Assembly: GCA_963741565.1 (NCBI GenBank) | Contig: CAVUIK010000008.1 | Span: forward strand, 186,001-250,000 | Source of the DNA: Ga0077555 sp963741565 | GTDB taxonomy: Bacteria > Pseudomonadota > Alphaproteobacteria > Rhizobiales > Hyphomicrobiaceae | DNA: 64,000 bases | Direction: 5' to 3' | In this document: one piece after another, positions 53,815-62,247 of the stretch | Layout of the letters: each line of letters begins with the position of its first letter | Numbering within the stretch: position 1 is the stretch's first letter | Made by a program: the position numbers and the translations under genes | The notes under the pieces: model-generated | What the model saw: the letters and a program-made list of their open reading frames with translations, nothing else | Told to the model about the DNA's origin: nothing | The model's database searches: none

Positions 53815-54954
53815 ATGCCAGCAGGGCCGATCGAGCGCTACAGGGCCCGTGTCGCCGCGGGCGAGATGGACCATGATCCCGCGCAATTCGCCGTTGCCGA
53901 AGAGCTGGACCGTCTCGCGCATGCGCTTGCCAGCTGGCGGCCCGGGCGCGGCTCATGGCTCTCAGGCCTGTTCGGGAAGAAGGGGACAGCGCCGCGCGGC
54001 CTCTACATTCACGGCAAGGTCGGGCGCGGCAAGACTATGCTGATGGACCTCTTCTTCGAGGCCGTGCCATTCGAGCCGAAGCGCCGCATCCATTTCCACG
54101 AATTCATGGCGGAAACGCACGATCGCATCGCCACTGCCCGCAAGGCCGTCGATGGTGATCCCATTCCCCATGTTGCCAACGCCATTGCCGATCAGTGCGC
54201 ACTTCTGTGCTTCGACGAATTGCACGTCACCGACATCGCGGATGCGATGATCCTCGGGCGCCTGTTCAAAGGCCTGTTCGAGCGCGAGGTAGTGATGGTC
54301 GCGACCTCCAACGTCCCACCGTCGGGCCTTTACAAGAACGGCTTGAACCGCCAACTGTTCCTGCCGTCGATCGCCCTGATCGAGACGAACATGCGCGTGC
54401 TCGAACTGACGGCCGCCAAGGATTTCCGCCTCGAGAAGCTCGAAGGCCATCCCCTTTATTTCACGCCGGTCGACGAGACCTCGCACAAGGCGCTCAATGC
54501 GGCCTTCACGCGGTTGACCGGACTCTGGCAGGGCAAGCCGCAGACCATCGACGTCAAAGGCCGCCCGCTGACCGTACCGCAGGCGGCGCGCGGCGTCGCG
54601 CGCTTCACATTCGACGACCTGTGCAGCCAGCCGCTCGGTTCGCTCGACTATCTGCACATCGCGCACGCGTTCCACACCGTCATCATTGAAGGCATTCCGC
54701 GCCTCGTCCCCGAACGCCGGGCCGCGGCGCGGCGGTTCATCAACCTGATCGACACGCTCTACGACAGCCGCATCGGACTGATCGCCTCGGCGGAGGCAGA
54801 ACCCGACGAATTGCACCCTGAAGGCGACCAGGCGTTCCTGTTCGAGCGCACAGCGAGTCGTCTGATCGAGATGCGCTCGGAGGGCTACCTCGCAAGCCGT
54901 ATGTCTCGGATCGACGACACGCCAACCGTCGCGGCCGACAGCGCAGCAAGCTGA
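53815..54954 (+). CDS. zapE: Cell division protein ZapE (AFG1-like ATPase)
   Basis: 379 aa. Walker A is YIHGKVGRGKTMLMDLFFEA, followed by RIHFHEFMAETHDRI (family hallmark). Walker B is CALLCFDELHVTDIADAMIL, sensor I is VMVATSNVPPSGLYKNGLNR, and the C-terminal FTFDDLCSQPLGSLDYLHIA and NLIDTLYDSRIGLIASAEA are typical. ZapE interacts with FtsZ at the division site in E. coli, and its mitochondrial relative AFG1/LACE1 assists inner-membrane protein quality control. ATG 53815 is chosen; a TTG 53785 would add ten residues. Confidence 0.94.
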   Translation: MPAGPIERYRARVAAGEMDHDPAQFAVAEELDRLAHALASWRPGRGSWLSGLFGKKGTAPRGLYIHGKVGRGKTMLMDLFFEAVPFEPKRRIHFHEFMAETHDRIATARKAVDGDPIPHVANAIADQCALLCFDELHVTDIADAMILGRLFKGLFEREVVMVATSNVPPSGLYKNGLNRQLFLPSIALIETNMRVLELTAAKDFRLEKLEGHPLYFTPVDETSHKALNAAFTRLTGLWQGKPQTIDVKGRPLTVPQAARGVARFTFDDLCSQPLGSLDYLHIAHAFHTVIIEGIPRLVPERRAAARRFINLIDTLYDSRIGLIASAEAEPDELHPEGDQAFLFERTASRLIEMRSEGYLASRMSRIDDTPTVAADSAAS

Positions 54955-55020
54955 GCCCGGACGCCGAGGCCGGCCCGAACCATCGACTTGAGACCCACAG
55001 AACAAAGCGGAGAGCAAAAC

Positions 55021-55857
55021 ATGGCAGACGGCGCACAAGTGGTTGAACCGCAGATGACGTCACTGGAACTGCGCTATGGCGCAGCCGCAGTCCCCAAGCG
55101 CGGACCATGGAATGACGTGATCGGCACGCTGCTTTCGCATCGCTCGGTCCGCGGTTTCAAGCCGACGGCACTGCCGGACGGGACCATGGAGACCCTCGTC
55201 GCCGCCGCCCAGTCGGCCGCGACCAGCTCCAACCTACAGACCTGGTCGGTCGTTTCGGTGAGCAATCCCGAGACCCGCGCCGAGTTCGCGCGCATCGCCA
55301 ACAATCAGAAGCACATCGAGCAGTGCCCGCTGTTCTTCGCCTTCATCGCTGACGTCTCACGGCTCGAGCGGCTCGGCGCGCAAGAAAACCTCCCGCTCGA
55401 GAACACGCCCTACCTCGAAACGTTCCTGGTGGCCGCCATCGATGCGGCGCTGGCTGCACAGAATGCGGTTGTGGCCGCGGAATCGCTCGGCCTCTCGACG
55501 GTCTACATCGGCGCCATGCGCAATGACGTGACGCGCGTCGCCAAGCTGCTGGGCTTGCCGCCGGGCGCCATGTGCGTCTTCGGTCTCTGCGTCGGCTATG
55601 CCGCGGACGGCGTCACCAATGCGGTCAAGCCGCGGCTGTCGCAGGCGACGGTGCTGCATCATGAGACCTACAATGCCGACGACCGCGCGCATCGGGCCGC
55701 CTATGATGCCGAACTCACCCGCTATTCGAAGACACACGAGATGGCCCAGTACAGCTGGACGGAACGCGTCGTCTCGCGTGTTGCCAAGATCAAGGCGATG
55801 AGTGGACGCGATAAGATGAAGTCCGCCATCGAGGCGCTCGGCTTCCCGCTGAAGTAA
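55021..55857 (+). CDS. NADPH-dependent nitroreductase family oxidoreductase (NfsA/FRP-like)
   Basis: 278 aa flavoprotein. The FMN-binding start is LLSHRSVRGFKPTALPDGTM, with AAQSAATSSNLQTWSVVSVS and IDAALAAQNAVVAAESLGLS as usual. YIGAMRNDVTRVAKLLGLPP and FGLCVGYAADG complete the fold. It reduces nitro groups, quinones or flavins with NADPH. ATG 55021 is 66 nt after zapE; the A-rich region GCGGAGAGCAAAAC supplies the ribosome binding site. Physiological substrate unknown. Confidence 0.9.
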   Translation: MADGAQVVEPQMTSLELRYGAAAVPKRGPWNDVIGTLLSHRSVRGFKPTALPDGTMETLVAAAQSAATSSNLQTWSVVSVSNPETRAEFARIANNQKHIEQCPLFFAFIADVSRLERLGAQENLPLENTPYLETFLVAAIDAALAAQNAVVAAESLGLSTVYIGAMRNDVTRVAKLLGLPPGAMCVFGLCVGYAADGVTNAVKPRLSQATVLHHETYNADDRAHRAAYDAELTRYSKTHEMAQYSWTERVVSRVAKIKAMSGRDKMKSAIEALGFPLK

Positions 55858-55985
55858 GACCGGCGAAAGCTACTGCGTGCATTTTTGGGACGGGCAGCCA
55901 TTGCGCGGCCCGTTGACGGTTCGGAACAGCCCGCGCACAGTACAGGCCCATCGCGGCATGGCCGCACCAGCGTTGGAGATCCTGC

Positions 55986-56333
55986 ATGCCTCTCAAATCC
56001 AAGTATGTCTTCGTTGCCAGCATGGACGTGGATGCCGACAAGGAGGCGCTATTCAACGAGGTCTATGACAAGGAGCATGTTCCCGAGCTGTTGAAGGTTC
56101 CGGGCGTCCATGCCGTATCGCGCATCAAGGGCGAGGCGTTCGCCGTCAGCATCGGTTGCGAGGTGAAGAAATTCGCCCACGACGGCCCGACTTACAGCGC
56201 CATCTATGAGATCGATGGACCCCATGTGCTGGTGTCGCCGGAGTGGGCGAAAGCCGTCGAACTCGGCCGCTGGCCGGCGCAAGTGCGCCCGTTCACGAAA
56301 AACCGCCGCCACGCGATGTACAAGGTCACCTGA
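55986..56333 (+). CDS. Hypothetical protein, dimeric alpha/beta-barrel (DUF4286/EthD-like)
   Basis: 115 aa. The layout strand-helix-strand (YVFVASMDVDADKEALFNEV, EHVPELLKVPGVHAVSRI, then YSAIYEIDGPHVLVSPEWAK) matches ferredoxin-like dimeric barrel proteins. In these a D/E-x4-F-N-x-W/V-Y-x2-E-H-x-P motif (here FNEVYDKEHVPELL) is typical. Such proteins are small monooxygenases or decarboxylases, or have no known activity. It stands between the nitroreductase and pncB. Confidence 0.75.
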   Translation: MPLKSKYVFVASMDVDADKEALFNEVYDKEHVPELLKVPGVHAVSRIKGEAFAVSIGCEVKKFAHDGPTYSAIYEIDGPHVLVSPEWAKAVELGRWPAQVRPFTKNRRHAMYKVT

Positions 56334-56372
56334 GCCGCGGCCATTCAGTGCCGCTACGCCGGCCGCCGGCGA

Positions 56373-57665
56373 TCAGACCACCACGGGCTGGCGCTGCTGC
56401 GCGCCGACGTGGAACACGCGGCGATAGCGATCGATCTCGGATTTCGGTCCGACCGCTTTCGTCGGGTTGTCGGAGAGCTTCACCGCGGGACGGCCATCCG
56501 CCGAAATTACCTTGCACACGATCGAGAAGGGATCGAGCCGGCCCTCCGCCGCAAGGTCGCGAAAATCGTTGGTCAGCAAGGTGCCCCAACCGAAGCCGAG
56601 GCGGATCCGGCCCTTGAAATGCTTGTGCAGCGTCTCGATCATGTCGACGTCGAGGCCATCCGAGAAGATCGCGAGCTTGGTGCGTGGGTCCTGGCCGCGG
56701 CGGGTCCACCAGTCGATCGCCATCTCGCCGCCTTCAATCGGATCGCCGGAGTCAATCCGCATGCCCGTCCAATGCGTCACCCAGTCGGGCGCACCGTCCA
56801 GGAAGCCGCGGCTGCCGAACGTATCCGGCAAAATGACGCGCAAGTTGCCCTCATAGTCAGCCTGCCAGTCCTCGAGGACATCGTATGGCGCCTGGGCCAG
56901 CTCGGCGTCGGTCCGGGCCAACGCAGAATAGACCATCGGCAATTCATGCGCGTTGGTGCCGATCGCCTCGACCTCGCGGTGCATGGCGATCAGGCAATTC
57001 GAGGTGCCGAGGAATGCATCACCAAGGCCTTCCTTCATCGCCTCGACGCACCAGTCCTGCCAGAGGAAACCATGCCGCCGGCGCGTGCCGAAGTCGGCGA
57101 TCCGCAATCCGTTCAGGCGGCGCAGACGCTCGATCTTCTCCCACACCCGGCTCATGGCGCGGGCATACAGAATCTGCAACTCGAACTTGCCCATGTCCTT
57201 GGTCACGGCGCGCGAATGCAGCTCCATGATGACGGCGAGCGCGGGGATCTCCCACATCGTGGTCTCGATCCAGGGGCCCTCGAAGGTCAGCTCGTACTGG
57301 TCGCCCCGTTCCTCGAGGTGGTAGGCTGGAAACCGGAACCCTTCGAGCCAGGCGATGAACTCCGGCGCGAACATCTGGCGCTTGCCGTAGAACATGTTGC
57401 CGCGCAGCCAGGTGGACTCGCCGCGCGACAGCGACAGCGAGCGGATATGGTCCAGCTGCTCTTTGAGCGCACCGCGATCGATGATCCGCGCCAGCGGGAT
57501 CGTGTGCGATCGGTTGATGATGCCGAAGGTCACGTTCGCATTGCGATGCCGCCGAAAGATCGTTTGCGCCATCAGCAGCTTGTAGAAGTCCGTGTCGAGC
57601 ACAGAGCGCACGATGGGATCAATCTTCCAGGTGTGATTGTAGACGCGGGTCGCAATATCGGTCAT
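56373..57665 (-). CDS. pncB: Nicotinate phosphoribosyltransferase
   Basis: 430 aa, PncB length. The N-terminus carries VRSVLDTDFYKLLMAQTIFR, the family fingerprint. The autophosphorylated histidine region is FGTRRRHGFLWQDWCVEAMK, and GTSNCLIAMHREVEAIGTNA, IDSGDPIEGGEMAIDWW and KLAIFSDGLDVDMIETLHKH supply PRPP and nicotinate contacts. It makes nicotinate mononucleotide in NAD salvage. ATG 57665 begins at the conserved N-terminus. The gene is monocistronic on this strand; an upstream small secreted-protein gene has its own terminator. Confidence 0.95.
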   Translation of the reverse strand: MTDIATRVYNHTWKIDPIVRSVLDTDFYKLLMAQTIFRRHRNANVTFGIINRSHTIPLARIIDRGALKEQLDHIRSLSLSRGESTWLRGNMFYGKRQMFAPEFIAWLEGFRFPAYHLEERGDQYELTFEGPWIETTMWEIPALAVIMELHSRAVTKDMGKFELQILYARAMSRVWEKIERLRRLNGLRIADFGTRRRHGFLWQDWCVEAMKEGLGDAFLGTSNCLIAMHREVEAIGTNAHELPMVYSALARTDAELAQAPYDVLEDWQADYEGNLRVILPDTFGSRGFLDGAPDWVTHWTGMRIDSGDPIEGGEMAIDWWTRRGQDPRTKLAIFSDGLDVDMIETLHKHFKGRIRLGFGWGTLLTNDFRDLAAEGRLDPFSIVCKVISADGRPAVKLSDNPTKAVGPKSEIDRYRRVFHVGAQQRQPVVV

Positions 57666-57822
57666 CGGGCGGTTCGGCCTTCCGGTTCGGAACCCGAGCG
57701 TATCGCGTCAAGCGTGACATGGCCACGCTTCACGCGCATTTTTGGTCTGCGATGGGCACATGTGAGCCGCCAGCCTCGCGCCGTGTTGCAGCTCCCCCAT
57801 GCGGCGCGTTTCCGATCCTCGG

Positions 57823-57855
57823 AAACAAAACGCCGCCGCAGTAAGTGCGGCGGCG
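57823..57855 (-). terminator. Rho-independent terminator
   Basis: On the minus strand a perfect 10-bp stem (CGCCGCCGCA / TGCGGCGGCG at 57831-57855, loop of 5) is followed by TTTTGTTT. It lies about 20 nt beyond the stop of the small Ala/Pro-rich secreted protein gene. Confidence 0.9.
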
Positions 57856-57876
57856 CAGTCGTCGGGTTCGTTGGAT

Positions 57877-58110
57877 CTAGTTCGCCTTGGGCTGTCCCGG
57901 GGCCTCGGCTGGCGCCGCAGCCGTCTGGGTCTCCGGCATCGTGGCCGCCGATGGTGCGGCTGGCGCCGAGGGCGCCGCGGTCGTCGTCGGCGCCGGCTTC
58001 GCCTCGGCGGTGACCTTGTCCGGCATCGCATAGTCGCAGGCCGATGCGGCGGAGAACGACAGTATCAGCGCGCTGGCGGCGGCAGCGGCGCACGTCCGAA
58101 TGCTCGTCAT
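57877..58110 (-). CDS. Small secreted Ala/Pro-rich protein
   Basis: 77 aa from ATG 58110, preceded by an AGGAGG-type site. The signal peptide is TCAAAAASALILSFSAASAC; the Cys after ASA could be a lipobox-like end (SAASAC), but Asp follows, so simple secretion or a lipoprotein are both possible. The remainder is a low-complexity Ala/Pro/Thr linker (PAPTTTAAPSAPAAPSAATM). No domain is visible. A strong terminator follows. Confidence 0.68.
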   Translation of the reverse strand: MTSIRTCAAAAASALILSFSAASACDYAMPDKVTAEAKPAPTTTAAPSAPAAPSAATMPETQTAAAPAEAPGQPKAN

Positions 58111-58280
58111 GGGAGCCTCCTTCGCGGGTGTCGCGAGTGGCGACCGTGGACCATACCCGGTCATCACCCTAGGACCCTAACGGACCATAGCCGAGGTGGC
58201 AACGTCACCTTGAACAACGGGTTGCTTGACAGCCCCGCAGCGGAGACCGACCCTCCGGACGACCGCCAAAGGAGGTGTCC

Positions 58281-59321
58281 ATGACGTCGCCCGCTCCCTC
58301 CCTGCCGCCGATCCGACCCGATGCCGTCGATGAGATCCCGATATTGAACCTCGGGCCCTATCGGGCCGGCGTTCCAGGCGCCAAGGCCCGGCTCGCCGCC
58401 GAGTTGCGCCACGTCTTCGAGCATGTCGGCTTCTATTTCATCGCCGATCACGGTGTGCCGCAGTCGCTGATCGACGACACGTTCGCGGCCGCCAAGCGCT
58501 TTCACGACCAGCCGCTCGACACCAAGCTGGACATCCGGCTGAACGAATACAACATCGGCTACTTGCCGATGCGCGGCGGCACGACGCGGCATTCGGCGCT
58601 GAATGCCAACAACAAGCCGAACGTAAACGAGGCCTTCTTCTCGGCGCGGGAGCTATCTTCCGATCACCCCGGCGTACTGGCCGGCAAACCCTATCAATGC
58701 CTGAACAAGTGGCCGCGCGGCTTGCCCGGATTCCGCGAGGCCACGCTTGCCTATTCGAGTGCGCTCGAAAGCCTCGCCCGAAGTCTGGTGCCGCTCTATG
58801 CCCTGGCCCTCGACCTCCCCGAGACCTATTTCGATCAGGCCTTCGCCAACCCGATGTTCAAGCTGCGCATGTCGCACTATCCGCCGCAGGACCCGACCGC
58901 CGACAACGAGTTCGGCCTTGCTCCGCACACCGACACCAGTTTCATGACGCTGCTGGCGCCGAACAAGATCGCGGGGCTCTCAATCCGCCTGCCAAGCGGC
59001 CGCTGGATCGACGCGCCGCAGATCGACGGCGCCTTTCTGGTCAATGGTGGCGACATGTTGCGCCGCTGGACCAACGACCGCTTTCTCGCGACGCCACATC
59101 GGGTGATCAACCGGTCCGGCGCCGAGCGCTACGCGCTACCGTTCTTCTTCGACTGCTGGGCGGAGCATCTCATGGAATGCCTGCCGACTTGCACAGGCCC
59201 CGGCAACCCACCGAAATACGACCCGATCACCTACGTCGCGTACATGACGTGGTTTCGCAACATGAACTACGCGGGTGCGGCCGCGAAAGACAACCAAGGC
59301 ACCCCACTGGCTGCGAGTTGA
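58281..59321 (+). CDS. Isopenicillin N synthase family 2-oxoglutarate/Fe(II) oxygenase
   Basis: 346 aa. The DIOX_N domain (IPILNLGPYRAG, FYFIADHGVPQSLIDDTF) precedes the 2OG-FeII oxygenase domain. The iron ligands are visible as H-x-D in APHTDTSFMTLL and the distal His in ATPHRVINRSGAERYALPFF, with the R-x-S 2OG-binding pair nearby. It hydroxylates or desaturates a small molecule. ATG 58281 follows an AAGGAGGTG ribosome binding site, the best in the window. The gene heads a rightward row of catabolic-type genes up to 63.4 kb. Confidence 0.92.
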   Translation: MTSPAPSLPPIRPDAVDEIPILNLGPYRAGVPGAKARLAAELRHVFEHVGFYFIADHGVPQSLIDDTFAAAKRFHDQPLDTKLDIRLNEYNIGYLPMRGGTTRHSALNANNKPNVNEAFFSARELSSDHPGVLAGKPYQCLNKWPRGLPGFREATLAYSSALESLARSLVPLYALALDLPETYFDQAFANPMFKLRMSHYPPQDPTADNEFGLAPHTDTSFMTLLAPNKIAGLSIRLPSGRWIDAPQIDGAFLVNGGDMLRRWTNDRFLATPHRVINRSGAERYALPFFFDCWAEHLMECLPTCTGPGNPPKYDPITYVAYMTWFRNMNYAGAAAKDNQGTPLAAS

Positions 59322-59367
59322 TCCGCAACACCTGTCAGGGCCAAAACGCGAGCGTCAAGGGGACGGG

Positions 59368-60051
59368 ATGAAGACGGCATTGATCATTGGAGGGTCCCGT
59401 GGGCTTGGCCTCGGCCTGGTGCGCGAGCATCTCAATCGGGGCTGGAGGGTGACCGCGACGGCCCGGGGCCCCTCTGCAGAATTGGAGGCGCTGCGTCAGG
59501 CCGGTGACGGCCGGCTCGATCTGGAAACCGTCGACATCGTCGTGCCGGCCGAGGTGGCCGCCCTCGCCGGCCGGCTCAAGGGTCGCGCCTTCGATCTCCT
59601 GTTCCTCAATGCCGGCATCATGGCCGGCCGCGGCGCGGCGTTGCGTGACGTGCCGGATAGCGACATCGAGCAAATCTTCATGACCAATGCAATCAGCCCC
59701 ATTCGCGTCGCCGATGCGCTGCTGCCGTGCGTGGCGCCAGGCGGCATGGTCGCATTCATGTCGTCAATACTCGGCAGCATCGGTACCAACGACGACGGCC
59801 GCGCCGAGCTCTATCGCGCCAGCAAGGCGGCGTTGAACTCGCTGATCCGCAGCTTCCGCGCCCGCCATGGACGCGCGGACTTCACCGTCCTGGCGCTCCA
59901 TCCGGGCGTCGTGCGCACATCGATGGGCGGCCCCGGCGCGCCGCTCGACATCGAGACCAGTGTGCGCGGTGTCGCCGACGTGATGGCCAAACGCTGGGGC
60001 AGCGGCGGCCAGGCATTCGTCGATTACCGCAACGAAACCGTGCCGTGGTGA
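59368..60051 (+). CDS. SDR family oxidoreductase (C-factor-like)
   Basis: 227 aa. The start is MKTALIIGGSRGLGLGLVRE, with LLFLNAGIMAGRG replacing the NNAG strand, FMSSILGSIGTND (Ser) and YRASKAALNSLIRSF (Y-x3-K). The C-terminus (ALHPGVVRTSMGGPGAPLDI) resembles C-factor-type SDRs. ATG 59368 has AAGGGGACGGG upstream. It lies 46 nt after the 2OG oxygenase and 18 nt before the hydrolase gene, so it is probably co-transcribed. Confidence 0.9.
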   Translation: MKTALIIGGSRGLGLGLVREHLNRGWRVTATARGPSAELEALRQAGDGRLDLETVDIVVPAEVAALAGRLKGRAFDLLFLNAGIMAGRGAALRDVPDSDIEQIFMTNAISPIRVADALLPCVAPGGMVAFMSSILGSIGTNDDGRAELYRASKAALNSLIRSFRARHGRADFTVLALHPGVVRTSMGGPGAPLDIETSVRGVADVMAKRWGSGGQAFVDYRNETVPW

Positions 60052-60069
60052 GCGTCAATCGGCGAAAGG

Positions 60070-61143
60070 ATGCACAACATGAGAAATCATACGGCAAACG
60101 GTGTGGTCGGGCTCGCGGTCTCGTTGGGCGCCGGCCTCGCCGAAGCCGCTGACTATCCCGCGCCGAAAGATGCGGTATTCACCGCCAAGACTTTCCGCTT
60201 TCACACGGGCGACGTGCTACCGGAGGTCAAGCTCGCCTATAAGACCATCGGCAACCCGGCAGGTGAGCCTGTCCTGGTCCTGCATGGCACAGGCGGCGCC
60301 GCACAGAACCTGCTGACGCCGGCATTCGCGGGCGCATTATTCGGCGCGGGCCAGGCGCTCGACGCAGCGAAGTACTACATCATCCTGCCCGACGCGCTCG
60401 GAGCGGGCCGCTCGTCGAAACCCTCCGACGGCCTCAAGGCGAAATTCCCGAACTACAACTACGACGACATGGTCGACGCTCAGCACCGGCTGGTCACCGA
60501 AGGGCTCGGCATCAAGCGGCTTCGGCTGGTGATCGGCAATTCCATGGGCGGCATGCACACCTGGATCTGGGGCACCCGCTATCCCGATGCCATGGACGCC
60601 GTGGTGCCGATGGCCGCGCAGCCGACCGAGATGTCGAGCCGCAACTGGATGCTGCGCCGCTTGATGATCGAGACGATCAAAGCCGATCCCGACTACAAGG
60701 ACGGCAACTACACGGCACAGCCGAAATCGATGCGGCTCGCGAACGTCTTTTATTCGACCGCGACGAACGGTGGCGATCAAGGCTTGCAGCGGCAGGCGCC
60801 GACGCGCGCTGCGGCCGACAAACTGGTCAATGAGCGCCTCGCGGCCCCGTTCGCTGCCGACGCCAATGACTTTCTCTATCAGTGGGCGTCGTCGGCCGAC
60901 TACAACCCGGCTCCGAAGCTCGGCCAGATCAAGGCGCACGTGCTTGCCATTAATGCCGCCGACGACGAGCGTAACCCGCCGCACACCGGGGTCATGGCGG
61001 CGACCATGAAAGAGATTAAGCACGGCCGGATCCTGCTCATTCCCGCGAGCCCGACGACGATGGGTCACGGCACCACGAGCGGACTTGCCAAACTCTGGGA
61101 ACCCGAACTCAAATCGTTTCTCGCGGGCGTGCCGAAATCATGA
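60070..61143 (+). CDS. Exported alpha/beta hydrolase (homoserine acetyltransferase-like)
   Basis: 357 aa. An N-terminal signal-like segment (NGVVGLAVSLGAGLAEAAD) suggests export. The fold starts VKLAYKTIGNPAGEPVLVLH, with the nucleophile in LVIGNSMGGMHTWIWG (G-x-S-x-G) and an Asp/His pair near INAADDERNPPHTG and TTMGHGTTSG. It resembles the homoserine/serine O-acetyltransferase branch, but export makes an esterase or lactonase more likely. ATG 60079 fits the AAAGG site slightly better than ATG 60070. Confidence 0.87.
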   Translation: MHNMRNHTANGVVGLAVSLGAGLAEAADYPAPKDAVFTAKTFRFHTGDVLPEVKLAYKTIGNPAGEPVLVLHGTGGAAQNLLTPAFAGALFGAGQALDAAKYYIILPDALGAGRSSKPSDGLKAKFPNYNYDDMVDAQHRLVTEGLGIKRLRLVIGNSMGGMHTWIWGTRYPDAMDAVVPMAAQPTEMSSRNWMLRRLMIETIKADPDYKDGNYTAQPKSMRLANVFYSTATNGGDQGLQRQAPTRAAADKLVNERLAAPFAADANDFLYQWASSADYNPAPKLGQIKAHVLAINAADDERNPPHTGVMAATMKEIKHGRILLIPASPTTMGHGTTSGLAKLWEPELKSFLAGVPKS

Positions 61144-61183
61144 TGGCGGCGATCCGGCAAGACTTCACCGAAAGGTTGACGCG

Positions 61184-62056
61184 ATGAAGACTCTCAGGAT
61201 TGGCGACGTCACGATCACCAGCATCATCGAGCGCGACGGTCCCTGGCGCAAACCGCAGGACATGTTTCCGTCTTACGATCACGAGGTCGGCCAGCAGCAT
61301 CTCAAGAGCATCGAACCGGAGGTGTTCGATCCGGTCTCCGGCAGGATGGTCATCACCTACCAGACCTTTGTCGTCAAAACGCCGAAGCACACCGTACTCG
61401 TCGACACCTGCACCGGCGAGGACAAGGGCTACCCCGCGCCGATGGATTTCCCGAAGCAGCCCTGGCTCGACAACTTCAAGGCGGCCGGCCTCTCCTTCGA
61501 CGCGATCACGCACGTTTTCTGCACGCATCTCCACATCGATCACACCGGCTGGAACACGATGCTGCGCGGCGGCAAATGGGTGCCGACGTTCCCCAATGCC
61601 AAGTATATCTTCCACAAGGACGAGTACGCCTACTGGGAGGCCGCGACCAAGGAGGGAAAAAACCCGCCAGGGAACGTATGGACCTACAATTGCCGGCCCA
61701 TCGTCGAGGCGGGTCAGGCGCTGCTGGTCGACAACACCTACGAACTCGACGACACGTTCTCGCTGACGCCGACGCCGGGCCACAGCCCGCGACACTGCTG
61801 CGTCAACATTTCCTCAAAGGGCCAGCGCGCCGTCGTCACTGGCGACATGATGCACCACGCGTTGCAGTGCCGGGAACCTGAGTGGTCGACGATCTTCGAC
61901 ACCGACCGCGCCGAGGCAGCTCAATCGCGCCGCGCGTTTCTCGATCGGGTCTGCGATACGCCGACATTTGTCTTGCCGATCCATTTTCCGAGCCCCACCG
62001 TCGGCCTGATCAAGCCGCACGGGAAGAACGGCTTCGACTACAAGTTCGTGCGCTGA
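61184..62056 (+). CDS. MBL-fold metallo-hydrolase
   Basis: 290 aa. The zinc motif H-x-H-x-D-H is VFCTHLHIDHTGWNTML; further ligands are in PTPGHSPRHCCVNISS and VVTGDMMHHALQC, and the last His in VLPIHFPSPTVGLI. It belongs to the lactonase/quinolone-hydrolase-like MBL subgroup (TYQTFVVKTPKHTVLVDTC start). It likely opens a lactone or thioester. No signal peptide. ATG 61184 has AAAGG upstream. It is part of the row from 58.3 to 63.4 kb. Confidence 0.92.
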   Translation: MKTLRIGDVTITSIIERDGPWRKPQDMFPSYDHEVGQQHLKSIEPEVFDPVSGRMVITYQTFVVKTPKHTVLVDTCTGEDKGYPAPMDFPKQPWLDNFKAAGLSFDAITHVFCTHLHIDHTGWNTMLRGGKWVPTFPNAKYIFHKDEYAYWEAATKEGKNPPGNVWTYNCRPIVEAGQALLVDNTYELDDTFSLTPTPGHSPRHCCVNISSKGQRAVVTGDMMHHALQCREPEWSTIFDTDRAEAAQSRRAFLDRVCDTPTFVLPIHFPSPTVGLIKPHGKNGFDYKFVR

Positions 62057-62247
62057 GAGGCACCGCGAAGCAGTAAAAAGCATGATGCGTTCGCAGCCAC
62101 AAACATCCCTTGGCTGACGCTGGAGACAGACCGCGACGGACGTGCCACCTCCCCGGACCCATTGCCCGCGTCCGCTTTCCCGCCTAGCCTGTCCGGACAA
62201 ACGCAATCGCCGCGGACATCGTCGCGCATCGCCGGAGGCACCATCGC